Origin: CAWFSE01 sp963697565
GTDB taxonomy: Bacteria > Actinomycetota > Actinomycetes > CAVWCF01
Direction of reading: 5' to 3'
Length of the DNA stretch: 64,000 nt
NCBI GenBank assembly: GCA_963697565.1
Contig: CAVOOM010000006.1
Coordinates: forward strand, 62,001-126,000
A program made the translations under genes and the position numbers. Below, piece by piece: positions 21,050-29,117 of this stretch; position 1 is the first letter of the stretch; each line of letters opens with the position of its first letter. The notes beneath the pieces are model-generated. The model was not told the DNA's origin, did no database searches, and worked only from the letters and a program-made list of their open reading frames with translations.

Positions 21050-21720
21050 GTCGGCCGCCTGCGACGCTTCTCAGCAGGCCAGCTGACGCCGCTGATCCAG
21101 CGGACCAGGTCGTTCTCGCGCCGGCCGGCCTTGAGGTCGCGGTAGGCCGAGGCGCTCAGGATCGGGAGGGCGTTGCGCTCGATGATGCCCAGCCGCAGCA
21201 GCGGCCGCACCAGCTCGTGCGAGCCTCGGTAGAACCACAGCTGCTCGAGCGACAGCCGCTTGGGGCCCGCTCGCGCGGGCTTGCACTCCACGAGCGGGGC
21301 GTCGAGGTCCAGCCGTCGCAGCGCCTGCGGCCGGGACACCTGATCGGGCAGCGGCGCGAGCTCGCGCCGGTGCCGCTTCGGCAGCAGGGCCTCAAGCCGC
21401 TCGCGCGCGTCGTCGGGGATGGCCGGGACGTACGCCGGCTCCATGCCTCGGGTCACCAAGGGCCGGACCTTGAGCCTGGTGAAGAGCGTCTGCGCGAGCC
21501 ACTCCGGGTCCGAAGGGTGCGGGACGACGCCCAGGGCCTCGCGCAGCTGCGCCGTCAGCTGCTCGCGCTCCACCCGCACAGCAGGGGCGTGCCTGACGCT
21601 GTGCAGCACGTGGTTGGCGACCTCAGCCGACATGGTCACTCCGGCGTCGCGGAAGGCGAGGACGGGGTTGGCCAGCAGAAGGGGCAGCAGGTCGGGACGC
21701 TGCGACAGGGCCTCGATCAT
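21046..21720 (-). CDS. Uncharacterised 224-residue operon protein (gene 2)
   Basis: Not recognised. The N-terminus IEALSQRPDLLPLLLANPVLAFRDAGV is the helical pattern seen in leader or recognition domains of nitrile-hydratase-like type (D/N-P ... A ... G-V), which is only a resemblance. The rest is charged and Arg-rich (RLEALLPKRHRRELAPL; RRENDLVRWISGV; tail KRRRRPT). The ATG at 21720 overlaps the stop of the small upstream frame in ATGA, so it is preferred over a GTG at 21762. It overlaps the next start by 4 bases. Confidence 0.7.
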   Translation of the reverse strand: MIEALSQRPDLLPLLLANPVLAFRDAGVTMSAEVANHVLHSVRHAPAVRVEREQLTAQLREALGVVPHPSDPEWLAQTLFTRLKVRPLVTRGMEPAYVPAIPDDARERLEALLPKRHRRELAPLPDQVSRPQALRRLDLDAPLVECKPARAGPKRLSLEQLWFYRGSHELVRPLLRLGIIERNALPILSASAYRDLKAGRRENDLVRWISGVSWPAEKRRRRPT

Positions 21721-21896
21721 CGCCTTGCGCTGGCGAACGAGGTCGCGGTGGGAGTTGACCACGGGACCGGATTCGGGCCAGGGGCGACGGGCAGGGCCGG
21801 TGGCTTCTCGGGCTCGGCGTTCTTGCTGCCCCGGCCGACTTTTGGACGCGCGCGCTCAGTCGGTTTGCCTCCACGGGGTGATTCCGAGTTGGCCAT
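21717..21896 (-). CDS. Small Pro-rich leader protein of the operon (gene 1)
   Basis: A 59-residue frame, MANSESPRGGKPTERARP and on, rich in Pro, Ala and basic residues. It is kept because its stop overlaps the next ATG in ATGA and because it faces the divergent operon across only 77 bases. The upstream ribosome site is weak (AAGGGCGG). It could be a short translated leader rather than a functional protein. Confidence 0.4.
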   Translation of the reverse strand: MANSESPRGGKPTERARPKVGRGSKNAEPEKPPALPVAPGPNPVPWSTPTATSFASARR

Positions 21897-21973
21897 TGGG
21901 CACCGCCCTTGAGCTCGCTTCGAGAGTACGATGAGTAGTTACCTGCCGACAAGGCCGATGCCTTGGGGACTTC
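21897..21973. promoter_or_regulatory. Divergent promoter region of the two lipid/isoprenoid-like operons
   Basis: Only 77 bases separate the two first ATGs. The interval is visibly less GC-rich than the genes (for example AGAGTACGATGAGTAGTTAC). No clear -35/-10 pair or palindrome could be picked by eye, but both operons must be driven from here, so shared control is likely. Confidence 0.45.
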
Positions 21974-22999
21974 ATGCGGATCCTGGAGACACTGCCCGGT
22001 CTCGGTCCGCGCGGCCCCTTCCCACAAGCCGCCCTGGGCGACGAGCTCGGTCGGCGCTGGCTGCACTACGCCTTCCGCACGGATGACGGCCGGCTGTCGA
22101 TGGTCGCCAACCTGTCCGTACTCGGCACATCCGGGACGCCCGGGGAGCAGCCCCAGCGCATGTCGATCCTCCTGCTGCACGAGGAGGGGCGCGGCTGGCG
22201 GTCGACGCAGTTCAATGCCCTGGTCGAGGGGGAGCCGTGGTCGGCCTTCCGGCTACCGGATCCGGGGCCGCGGCTGCGGATCGCCGGCCGGTCGGGCACG
22301 CCGGCGGTGGATCTCGAACTGATCCGGACCGGGCGTCCATGCACGTCGCAGTGCGCCCCCTTCGCAGATGACCAGCACCTGAGGTGGCAGTCCGAGCCCG
22401 GGGTCATGGCGCACGGCTCGCTCCGGCTCGACGACCTCGTGCACGAGGGTGTCCGGCTCGCGGGGTACCACGAACGCGTACGCGGGCGGTGGGGTTGGCC
22501 CGAGCTGGGGGGCTGGGTGTTCGGGTTCGCCAACGCGTCCGGCCCACAGGGCTCGCCTCCCCCGTACGCGGTCGTGTTCACGCTGATCCAGCCGCCGCGG
22601 CCGGCCGACGCGCCCACGGGATCGGTCATGCTCTGGAAGGACGGCCGCCTCCTGCGGCACTTCCCGCGCCGCACGCTGGACGTCGCCGTTGTGGGGGTGC
22701 TCCCCCGGGACCGCGTCGTCGTCGTGCCGCCGCTCGCGGCGGCGTTCGGGACGCCATCGACGGCGCCGGTCCCGGCGCGGCTGATCATCACGGCGTCGAT
22801 GGGCGACGACCGACTGCTCCTCGACGTGGACGCCCACACCGCGGCCCGCATCATCAACCCCTCGGAGACGGGCCTGCTGCCGTTCAGCGTCCACGAGGTC
22901 CTCGGCCCATGCTCGGTGCGCGGGGTCGTCTCCGGCCGCGAGGTGCGCTTCACGACCGGCGCCGTGGTCGAGTTCGCCGGTGGCGCCCGTGCCGACTGA
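21974..22999 (+). CDS. CrtC/lipocalin-like protein
   Basis: 341 residues in two related strand-rich halves, the arrangement of carotenoid 1,2-hydratase (CrtC) and AttH-type lipocalins. Pattern pieces: GRRWLHYAFRTDDGRLSMVANLSV with LLLHEEGRGWRS in the first half; HERVRGRWGWPELGGWVFGFAN with AVVFTLIQ, LWKDGRLLRHFP and SMGDDRLLLDVDA in the second. Members hydrate or cyclise isoprenoids or bind lipophilic ligands. No signal peptide is visible. It is the first gene of the operon, and the next gene starts within its last codons. A catalytic role is not proven by sequence. Confidence 0.6.
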   Translation: MRILETLPGLGPRGPFPQAALGDELGRRWLHYAFRTDDGRLSMVANLSVLGTSGTPGEQPQRMSILLLHEEGRGWRSTQFNALVEGEPWSAFRLPDPGPRLRIAGRSGTPAVDLELIRTGRPCTSQCAPFADDQHLRWQSEPGVMAHGSLRLDDLVHEGVRLAGYHERVRGRWGWPELGGWVFGFANASGPQGSPPPYAVVFTLIQPPRPADAPTGSVMLWKDGRLLRHFPRRTLDVAVVGVLPRDRVVVVPPLAAAFGTPSTAPVPARLIITASMGDDRLLLDVDAHTAARIINPSETGLLPFSVHEVLGPCSVRGVVSGREVRFTTGAVVEFAGGARAD

Positions 23000-24691
23000 A
23001 CCTGAGCTGTCGGTCCTGACGGGGGCCGGCTTGTTCGCGGGCACCGTCGACGCCCTCGCGCAGCGGGCTCCCGCCGTTGTCGCGGCGGCGGCCGCACAGC
23101 TGCAGGCAAGCGTCCTCGGGCTGCACTTCGGCGATGGCAGCCACGCGACGCTCCGGACCCAGCGCAGCCGGCTGATCGTCACGAAGGGTCGCGCCCGGGC
23201 CCCCGACGTGGAGGTCTACTTCGACGCTCAGGCGATGAACCTCGTCTTCGACCTTGCGGGCCGCCCGGCCGACGAGGTGTTGCCGCGCAGTCTGGATGTC
23301 CGCGGGCCCCGGGCGGAGGTGCTCGCGGTGTGGCGGACCTTTCGCCTCCTCTCCCAGCGCGCCTCCGGGCTCCGGGCCGTCCAGGAGCTCTGGCGCGCGT
23401 ACCGGGCGCAGGCACCGCAGCTGTGGGGGGTCGCCCCCGCGCTCGGGGCACCGGAGGCACTCGGGGGCGACTCCGCGGGCGTGCCCGAGAGCCCCGGCCT
23501 GGCGCCGCCGAGGCAGACCGGCTGGCGGGCCCTGGACTTCCTGGATGGACGCAGTCCGGCGGGCTTCGACGGCGCGCTGCTCGACGGGACAATCGACGTG
23601 CGTCCGCGGTCGCTGTGGGACGGCCGGACCAGCCACGGCTGGTGGGACCCGGACGGGCTGTGGGACGCCGACCTGCTTGAGACGATGGTCCGCTGCCGCG
23701 ATCGGGTCGCCGCGGAGATGGACCTCCTGATCCCCCAGCGCAGTCCGAAGACCGCGCTGTACGACCTGATGCGCTCCTACCCCGCCCGTCAGGGCAAGGG
23801 CCTGCGGCCGACGCTCACGATCGCCGCCTGCGCCGCGCTACGGCGGACGCGCCGAGGACGCCGTACGCGTCGCCGCCGCACTCGAGCTGTTCCACAACGG
23901 CTTCCTCGTGCACGACGACATCGCCGACGAGTCGACCCACCGCAGAGGTCGGCCGACGCTGCACGAGCGGCACGGGGTGGGGCTCGCGGTCAACGCCGGC
24001 GACGGCCTCAACCTGCTGGCCATCGACGGGGTCCTCTCCAACCTCGACACTCTCGGTCTCGCCCGGACCCTGGGGCTCATCCACGAGGTGCTGCACATGT
24101 GCCGCGAGACCGTGGAGGGGCAGGCGCTGGAGCTGGAGTGGATCCACCGCCATACCGTGCCGGTGACCGACGCCGCGTACTTCCGCATGAGCACGAAGAA
24201 GACCGGCTGGTACACGTGCATCTCGCCGTGCCGGCTTGGGGCGGTGTGCGCCGGGGAGACGGACCCGGCGCGCCTGGACGCGCTCAACGAGTCGTTCCGG
24301 TGGATCGGCATCGCCTTCCAGATCCAGGACGACGCGCTCAACCTCGTCGGGAGAGGAGGCGCTGTACGGCAAGGAGCCCCTCGGCGACCTGCTGGAGGGC
24401 AAGCGGACCGTCATGCTGATCCACCTGATGCGCACGGCGGAGGCGGGCGACCGGCGCTGGCTCGAGGAGATGCTGCGCAGGCCGCGCCGCGACAAGACCC
24501 AGTCGGACGCCGAGCGCATGCTTGCGGCCATGCGGCGCTACGGGGCGATCGACCACGCGCTCGACGTCGCCGACCGGCTCGCGCACCGCGGCACGCGGCG
24601 GTTCGAGCGCGACCTGGCCTTCCTGGACGAGAACGAGGGCAAAGGCGTGCTGCGCCAGATCGCCAACTACGTCACGACGAGGCCGCTGTGA
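22980..24691 (+). CDS. Polyprenyl diphosphate synthase with extra N-terminal domain (two frameshifts)
   Basis: About 570 residues against 300-350 for ordinary prenyl synthases. Residues 1-130 resemble an SCP2-type lipid-carrier domain (LGLHFGDGSHATLRTQRSRLIV; DVEVYFDAQAMNLVFDLAG); 130-240 is a linker. The synthase part starts near 240 and shows KGLRPTLTIAA, the first Asp-rich motif FLVHDDIADESTHRRGRPT and GLAVNAGDGLNLLAI. The second motif reads FQIQDDALNLVG, where DDxxD is usual, so the last Asp is Asn. EALYGKEPLGDLLEGKRTVMLI follows. Frame changes at about 23840 and 24353. The start is GTG at 22980 or 22989. It would extend IPP/DMAPP chains, consistent with ispH nearby. Confidence 0.82.
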
Positions 24692-25183
24692 CGACGCCCG
24701 ACGACCGCGAGCTGCTCGAAGAGGTGGCAGGGGGGAACGCCTGGCTCCGGTCAGTCCTGTGCACCCTCGCGCGCCGCGGCACGAGGATCCGCCGGGAGCA
24801 GCCGGAGCGGGCCTCGGCGCTGCTTGATGCCCTGGCCGCCTGGCCTTGGTTCAAGGCAGGGCAGTTCCTCTTCGACCTCATGGAGTGGGAGGACTTCATG
24901 GTCGACGGTCCCGCGCCGCCGGAGCTGCCGTCAGCGCTCGATGCGGTCGCCTGGGAGCGGCTGGCCCGGCGACTGCGGGAGTCTGCAGGGCCTGCTCGAT
25001 AGCGCCGCGCAGCTGGATGCTGACCTCCTTGGGGTGGCCGAGCAACTGCACATCACCGTGACGGAGGCGGCGTCCGAGCTCCCGCCCCTGGAACCTGGGC
25101 TGCACCTCTATCGCGATGTCGCGCTCGGCGTCGTGGCCAGCGCTGGTCCCGCTCTCCGCGCCCGCCGCAGCCTCGACGGCTGA
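24688..25183 (+). CDS. Small protein of the prenyl synthase operon (frameshifted)
   Basis: About 164 residues, not recognised. It starts with GTG overlapping the synthase stop (GTGA). Helical and acidic: DRELLEEVAGGNAWLRSVLC, ASALLDALAAWPWFKAGQFL, DLMEWEDFMVDGP, then, after a frame change near 24980, LQGLLDSAAQLDADLLGVAEQLHITVTEAASEL. There is no membrane helix. Co-translation suggests it serves the synthase or the CrtC-like protein. Confidence 0.6.
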
Positions 25184-25315
25184 GGGAGCACACCCCCTGC
25201 AGCCGCGACCGGATCGAGACCAACTCGCCCCAGTGGATGGCGTCCCATCCCGGAGCCTGCCGCACAGTCCTTGCCGGCGCGTACGCTCGGCCCACTCGAC
25301 GGGGGGAGCACCCGG

Positions 25316-26050
25316 ATGGACGGCCCGCTGAACTCAAGCGAGAAGCGCATCGCGCTGCTCATCGACGCCGACAACGCCCCGGCATCGAAGATCGACGTGA
25401 TCCTGGCGGAGGTGGCGCGCCACGGCGCCGCGAACGTGCGCCGCGCGTACGGCGACTGGAAGAGCGCCAGCCTCAAGCCCTGGGAAGAGACGCTGCATCC
25501 GTACGCGATCCGGCCGATCCAGCAGTTCGCGTACAGCCGCGGCAAGAACGCCTCGGACATGGCCATGGTGATCGACGCCATGGACCTGCTGTACGCGCGG
25601 ACCGTGGACGCCTTCGCCATCGTCTCCAGCGACGCGGACTTCACCCCGCTGGTGATGCGCATCCTCAGCGACGGCGTGAAGGTCTACGGCTTCGGCCAGA
25701 AGAAGACCCCCGAGCCGTTCGTCAACGCCTGCTCTCAGTTCACGTACGTCGAGGGCCTCGGCCAGCCGTCGGCGCAGCCCGCGGAGCCGGCGCTCAAGCC
25801 GAGCGACGCGAAGAAGTTGCGCGGCGACAACCGCCTCGTGCAGATGCTGCGCAACGCCGTGGATGCGGCCGCCGCCGACGACGGCTGGGCCCAGCTGGGG
25901 CAGGTGGGCAACCAGATCGGAAACCAGGCGTCGTTCGACCCGCGCAACTACGGCTACCCCAAGCTGAGCGACCTGGTCGAGGCGACCGGGCTGTTCGAGG
26001 TCAAGCGGCAGAACCAGAGCGTGCTCATCCGCGACAAGCGCAAGGGCTGA
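25316..26050 (+). CDS. NYN-domain putative RNase with OST-HTH/LOTUS domain (copy 1)
   Basis: 244 residues. The NYN (PIN-like) domain has its acidic metal-site residues in place: IALLIDADNAPASK (about residue 15), KNASDMAMVIDAMDL and AIVSSDADFTPLV. FSYSRG-type loop AYSRGKNAS is present. The C-terminal 80 residues form an OST-HTH (LOTUS) RNA-binding domain, NRLVQMLRNAVDAAAADDGWAQLGQVGNQI ending VKRQNQSVLIRD. GGGGGAG precedes ATG 25316. It is predicted to bind and cut structured RNA. A paralog is at 39919-40611. Confidence 0.9.
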   Translation: MDGPLNSSEKRIALLIDADNAPASKIDVILAEVARHGAANVRRAYGDWKSASLKPWEETLHPYAIRPIQQFAYSRGKNASDMAMVIDAMDLLYARTVDAFAIVSSDADFTPLVMRILSDGVKVYGFGQKKTPEPFVNACSQFTYVEGLGQPSAQPAEPALKPSDAKKLRGDNRLVQMLRNAVDAAAADDGWAQLGQVGNQIGNQASFDPRNYGYPKLSDLVEATGLFEVKRQNQSVLIRDKRKG

Positions 26051-26069
26051 CTCGCGGTCAAGGGATCCG

Positions 26070-26519
26070 TCAGGAGATCGCAGCCTTGACGAGCGCGACG
26101 ACCCTCTTCTCCACCTGGGGACTCCACCGCACCAGCGCGAACGACGCGGGCCACATGTCGCCGTCGTCGAGGTTGGCTGCGTCCTGGAAGCCCAGGGTCG
26201 AGTACCGGGAGTCGAACTTGCCCCCATCCTGGAAGAACACGACGACCTTGCCGTCGGCGTTGGCGTAGGCCGGCATCCCGTACCAGGTCTTGGGCATCAA
26301 CTCCGGGGCCGTCTCGGTCACCGCCACGTGCACGCGCTCGGCCAACGCCCGGTCCTCCGGGTCCATCTGCGCGATCCGGTCGAGGACGGCCTGCAGGCCG
26401 TCGGCCCGCTTGGCGCCCTTCTTGCCCTCGGCGCGCAGCTCGGCGGCGCGCTCCCTCATCGCGGCGCGCTCCGCGGCGCTGAACCCGTCGGGCTCGTTCG
26501 CGGCCTTCTTCGCGGTCAT
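26070..26519 (-). CDS. DUF1801 (YdhG-like) protein
   Basis: 149 residues. A Lys/Ala-rich helical N-terminus is followed by the DUF1801 pattern: HVAVTETAPELMPKTWYGMPAYANADGKVVVFFQDGGKFDSRYSTLGFQD and a final LVRWSPQVEKRVVALVKAA. The family is small and of unclear function, often annotated as iron chaperone-like by similarity to frataxin. Convergent with the NYN gene. Confidence 0.85.
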   Translation of the reverse strand: MTAKKAANEPDGFSAAERAAMRERAAELRAEGKKGAKRADGLQAVLDRIAQMDPEDRALAERVHVAVTETAPELMPKTWYGMPAYANADGKVVVFFQDGGKFDSRYSTLGFQDAANLDDGDMWPASFALVRWSPQVEKRVVALVKAAIS

Positions 26520-26610
26520 GCGGGCTGCCTCTCGACGCCTCGGCTCAGCGCGGTGCCGGCCGTACGCGCAGAGGCTAGGCCAGGTCGCGGCGAAGGGTCA
26601 CGTCCCTCGG

Positions 26611-27078
26611 TCAGCTGGCCGCCTCGCGCGGCTCGAACACGACCACCGCGGTCTCGTGGGGCCGGCGGGCGGCGTACTCGTCGAGGTTCTTGTCGATCTC
26701 GCACCAGCGCTGCCACAGGCGCTCGCGCTCCTCGCCCATGGCCGCCCGGCCGCGTACAAGGCGGGTGGCGCCGCCGGCCAGCTCGACCATCACGTTGGGG
26801 TTGGCCTGCAGGTTGAGCCACCAGGCCGGCTCGGCCGGACCCCAGCCGTTCATGGCCATCGTCACGAGGTTGGGCCCGTCGTCGTAGTAGCCGACGATGA
26901 CCTGGCGCGGCTCGCCGCTTCGCCGGCCGGTCGTGGTCAGCCGCAGCGCGCCCCACTTGCCGGGCCGCGGCGGCCACAGGCCCTTGCGGCCGCGGCTGGA
27001 CCGCACGATCCGGCGGTGCACGTGCCATGCGCTGACGACGAACCACCGCGGGGGCAGGAACGGCTTGCGCGTCGCCAT
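26611..27078 (-). CDS. Deazaflavin-dependent nitroreductase-family protein
   Basis: 155 residues, F420-dependent Ddn-like split barrel. Features: an N-terminal basic segment with aromatic residues, LRLTTTGRRSGEPRQVIVGYYDDGPNLVTMAMNGWG (the TxGRxSG cofactor-site pattern), PAWWLNLQANPNVMVEL and the tail RRPHETAVVVFEP. Such enzymes reduce quinones or nitro compounds with reduced coenzyme F420 in actinobacteria. ATG at 27078. Single gene. Confidence 0.85.
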   Translation of the reverse strand: MATRKPFLPPRWFVVSAWHVHRRIVRSSRGRKGLWPPRPGKWGALRLTTTGRRSGEPRQVIVGYYDDGPNLVTMAMNGWGPAEPAWWLNLQANPNVMVELAGGATRLVRGRAAMGEERERLWQRWCEIDKNLDEYAARRPHETAVVVFEPREAAS

Positions 27079-27201
27079 GGGCGCTCCTCTCGCAGGCTCG
27101 TCCTCACGCTAGCCCGACCAGCGAGAAGCCGGCCTCGCATCTCCGAATCGCCGACCGGGCGCAGCCGCGCCCGACTCCGGGGCGCGGCTGCGCAGGGCGG
27201 C

Positions 27202-27938
27202 TCATCCGGCGGCGCTGACCAGGGGGACGGACGGCGACCGGTCGACCTCCGCGGGGCGCTCACGGAGCAGGGCGACGCCGAGGCCGGCGAGCCAGCCGAC
27301 CGCCAACAGCACGAACGCGGCCACCAAGGCGCCCAGGCCAGGCAGGGTCGAGGCGATCCCCGCGGCTCCGACGCCCACGCCCAGCCAGGTCAGCCACGTC
27401 GGCAGGACCTGTCCACGCCGCGCCGCGAGGCTCGTCAGCAGCACCCACAGCCCACCGAGCAACTCGCCGCCCGCCCCGCCGAGGCCGTCCGCGACGGGTT
27501 CGATGGCCTGCCACGCGGCTGCGGCCGCCGCTGGATCGGTGGCCTGGAGGTCGACCACGGCATTCATCCCGTAGATGTAGACCATTCCGCTCGCGATGAG
27601 CGTGCCGGCCCAGATCAGCCCGATCGCCGAGGCTGCGCGCGCCGTCACCGGGGCGGCGCCGGCCAGGCGGGCGTGCAGTCCCAGCACGAGCACGGCCAGC
27701 ACGAGGCCGAAGCCCACGTACGCCACGAGGTACATCAGGTGGATGCCGAGCTGGTGCGTCACCAGGAGGTCGACCCGCTCGGCGGGATCTGTCACCGACG
27801 GATCGCCCGCCGCGACGAGGAAGTAGAGCATCGCGGCCACGAACGCCGCGGCGAGGTAGAGCGCGGCGAAGCCGGCTGCTCGTGGTGGCGTTGAGTGGGT
27901 GGTGGTCATCTGGGTGGGGGTCATCTGGTGGTGGTCAT
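27202..27938 (-). CDS. Membrane protein controlled by a TetR operator (DUF4386-like)
   Basis: About 245 residues with six hydrophobic segments (AALYLAAAFVAAMLYFLVAAG; IHLMYLVAYVGFGLVLAVLVLGL; IGLIWAGTLIASGMVYIYGM; WLTWLGVGVGAAGIAST). The pattern fits DUF4386-type proteins. The start is inferred at ATG 27938, with AGGAGGTG just upstream. Near 27925 one C seems missing: restoring it gives MTTTQMTPTQMTTTHS in one frame; without it, ATG at 27924 is the fallback. Two palindromes lie just upstream, and a TetR gene sharing the same palindrome is next door, so repression by that TetR is likely. Confidence 0.72.
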
Positions 27939-27976
27939 CGCGCACCTCCTGATGCGGGCCGCTCGAATCCGAGTGG

Positions 27977-27991
27977 ACTTACGCTGTAAGT
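27977..27991. promoter_or_regulatory. TetR operator 1
   Basis: Palindrome ACTTACGCTGTAAGT. Its half-site CTTAC/GTAAG recurs at 27997 and 28781, all next to the tetR gene or the membrane protein gene. Confidence 0.7.
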
Positions 27992-27996
27992 ATCTC

Positions 27997-28011
27997 ACTT
28001 ACGACGTAAGT
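27997..28011. promoter_or_regulatory. TetR operator 2
   Basis: Palindrome ACTTACGACGTAAGT, centred 20 bases (about two helical turns) from operator 1, so two dimers could sit on one DNA face. Confidence 0.7.
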
Positions 28012-28055
28012 CCGTCAAGAGGCCGAACCGGATCTGGGCCGCGTCCCCGACTCGC

Positions 28056-28745
28056 CTACCGCGGGCGCGGGCCCGGGGGGTGCAGGCGGTCGAGGGCGTC
28101 CAGGACGAGGGTGAGGCCGAAGTCGAAGTCCGCGCCGCGGTCGTAGTCGGGGTGCATCACCAGCTGGGCCATCGCCACCAGGTGGGGGTACTCGCCGTCC
28201 GGCAGCCCGGAGACGAACGCCTCGGCCGCCTCGGCCGCCTCGGCCGCCTGGTCGGGCGGAACCGGCGAGGACGCCTCCTGGAGCGCGAACCCGTAGATGT
28301 AGCTGTCCAGGGTGAGGACCGCGTGGTAGGCGAGCTGGATCGGGTATCCCGAGTCGACCAGGGCTCCGATGACCCCGTTCAGGTAGCGCAGCCGCGCGGG
28401 CCCCGGGCTCGACCGGGACTCGAGGAGCGTGCTGGCCCAGGGGTGGCGCAGCAGGACCTCGTGCGCCGAGGTCGCGGCAAGCCGCAGCGCCTCGCGCCAG
28501 TGCTGGCCCGGGGCCGGCACGGCGAACTCGGCGGACACCAGATCGGCCATGCCGTCGAGGAGGTCGTCCTTGTTGGCCACGTGGTTGTACAGCGACATCG
28601 CCTCGACCCCGAGGCGCTGCCCGAGCCGACGCATCGTGAGGGCGTCCAGGCCGGCCTCGTCTGCCACGGCCACGGCCTCGCGCAGCACGCGCGCGCGCGT
28701 GAGCGGGGCCCGGGCCGCGTCCCCGGTCCGGCCGGTGTCGACCAT
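28056..28745 (-). CDS. TetR-family transcriptional regulator (module 1)
   Basis: 229 residues. The N-terminal HTH is VLREAVAVADEAGLDALTMRRLGQRLGVEAMSLYNHVANKDDLLDGM, with a C-terminal ligand domain of the TetR_C_33-like sort. An Ala-Glu repeat (AAEAAEAAEA, from a 9-base repeat at about 28222-28250) interrupts the C-terminal domain. A copy of the CTTAC/GTAAG palindrome lies 36 bases upstream of its ATG (28781), so it should repress itself and the membrane protein gene beyond its 3' end. Confidence 0.92.
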   Translation of the reverse strand: MVDTGRTGDAARAPLTRARVLREAVAVADEAGLDALTMRRLGQRLGVEAMSLYNHVANKDDLLDGMADLVSAEFAVPAPGQHWREALRLAATSAHEVLLRHPWASTLLESRSSPGPARLRYLNGVIGALVDSGYPIQLAYHAVLTLDSYIYGFALQEASSPVPPDQAAEAAEAAEAFVSGLPDGEYPHLVAMAQLVMHPDYDRGADFDFGLTLVLDALDRLHPPGPRPR

Positions 28746-28780
28746 GTCGCTCCTCCCCGGCCCCGACAGGGCCTTGGCTT

Positions 28781-28795
28781 ACTTACGGCGTAAGG
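28781..28795. promoter_or_regulatory. TetR operator 3, upstream of tetR
   Basis: CTTACGGCGTAAG within this span matches the two operators at 27977 and 27997 in both half-sites, with a mismatched middle base. It lies in the promoter region of the tetR gene and suggests autoregulation. Confidence 0.65.
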
Positions 28796-29117
28796 GTACG
28801 CCTCCCGTGGGGACGTACAACGTCCGTTCTCGAGGTCGCGCTGCTCACGAAATGGGTGCGGCCCGGACCACAGCCATCGACGATCTCGCTCCTCGCTCGG
28901 CGAGGAGCATGCGATCGGGAACCAGGCTTCGCCCGTGCACCGCGCGTGCCTTGCCGCGCAGGTCGAGAGGACAGCATTGGCGAAATCCCTTTCCTGCTAC
29001 GGTGTTCGCAACAGTCCTCCCCTTCACCGAGCCGGCACGCCCGTCGCAGGTGCGCCGGGCTGGCCCGGGAAGCCGCGGCCACGGGTGGGTCTGGGCAGCG
29101 ATGGTCGGAGGAAGACC
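28796..29117. other. Non-coding interval upstream of PEP carboxylase
   Basis: No credible gene. It holds the inverted repeat GGACGTACAACGTCC (about 28812-28826) and a possible promoter, TTGGCG near 28977 with TACGGT at 28998-29003, though the spacing (15 bases) is short. Otherwise nothing distinctive. Confidence 0.4.

Noticed and set aside
15175..25183. A carotenoid biosynthesis cluster
   Set aside because: A prenyl synthase and CrtC-like protein are present, but there is no phytoene synthase, desaturase or cyclase.
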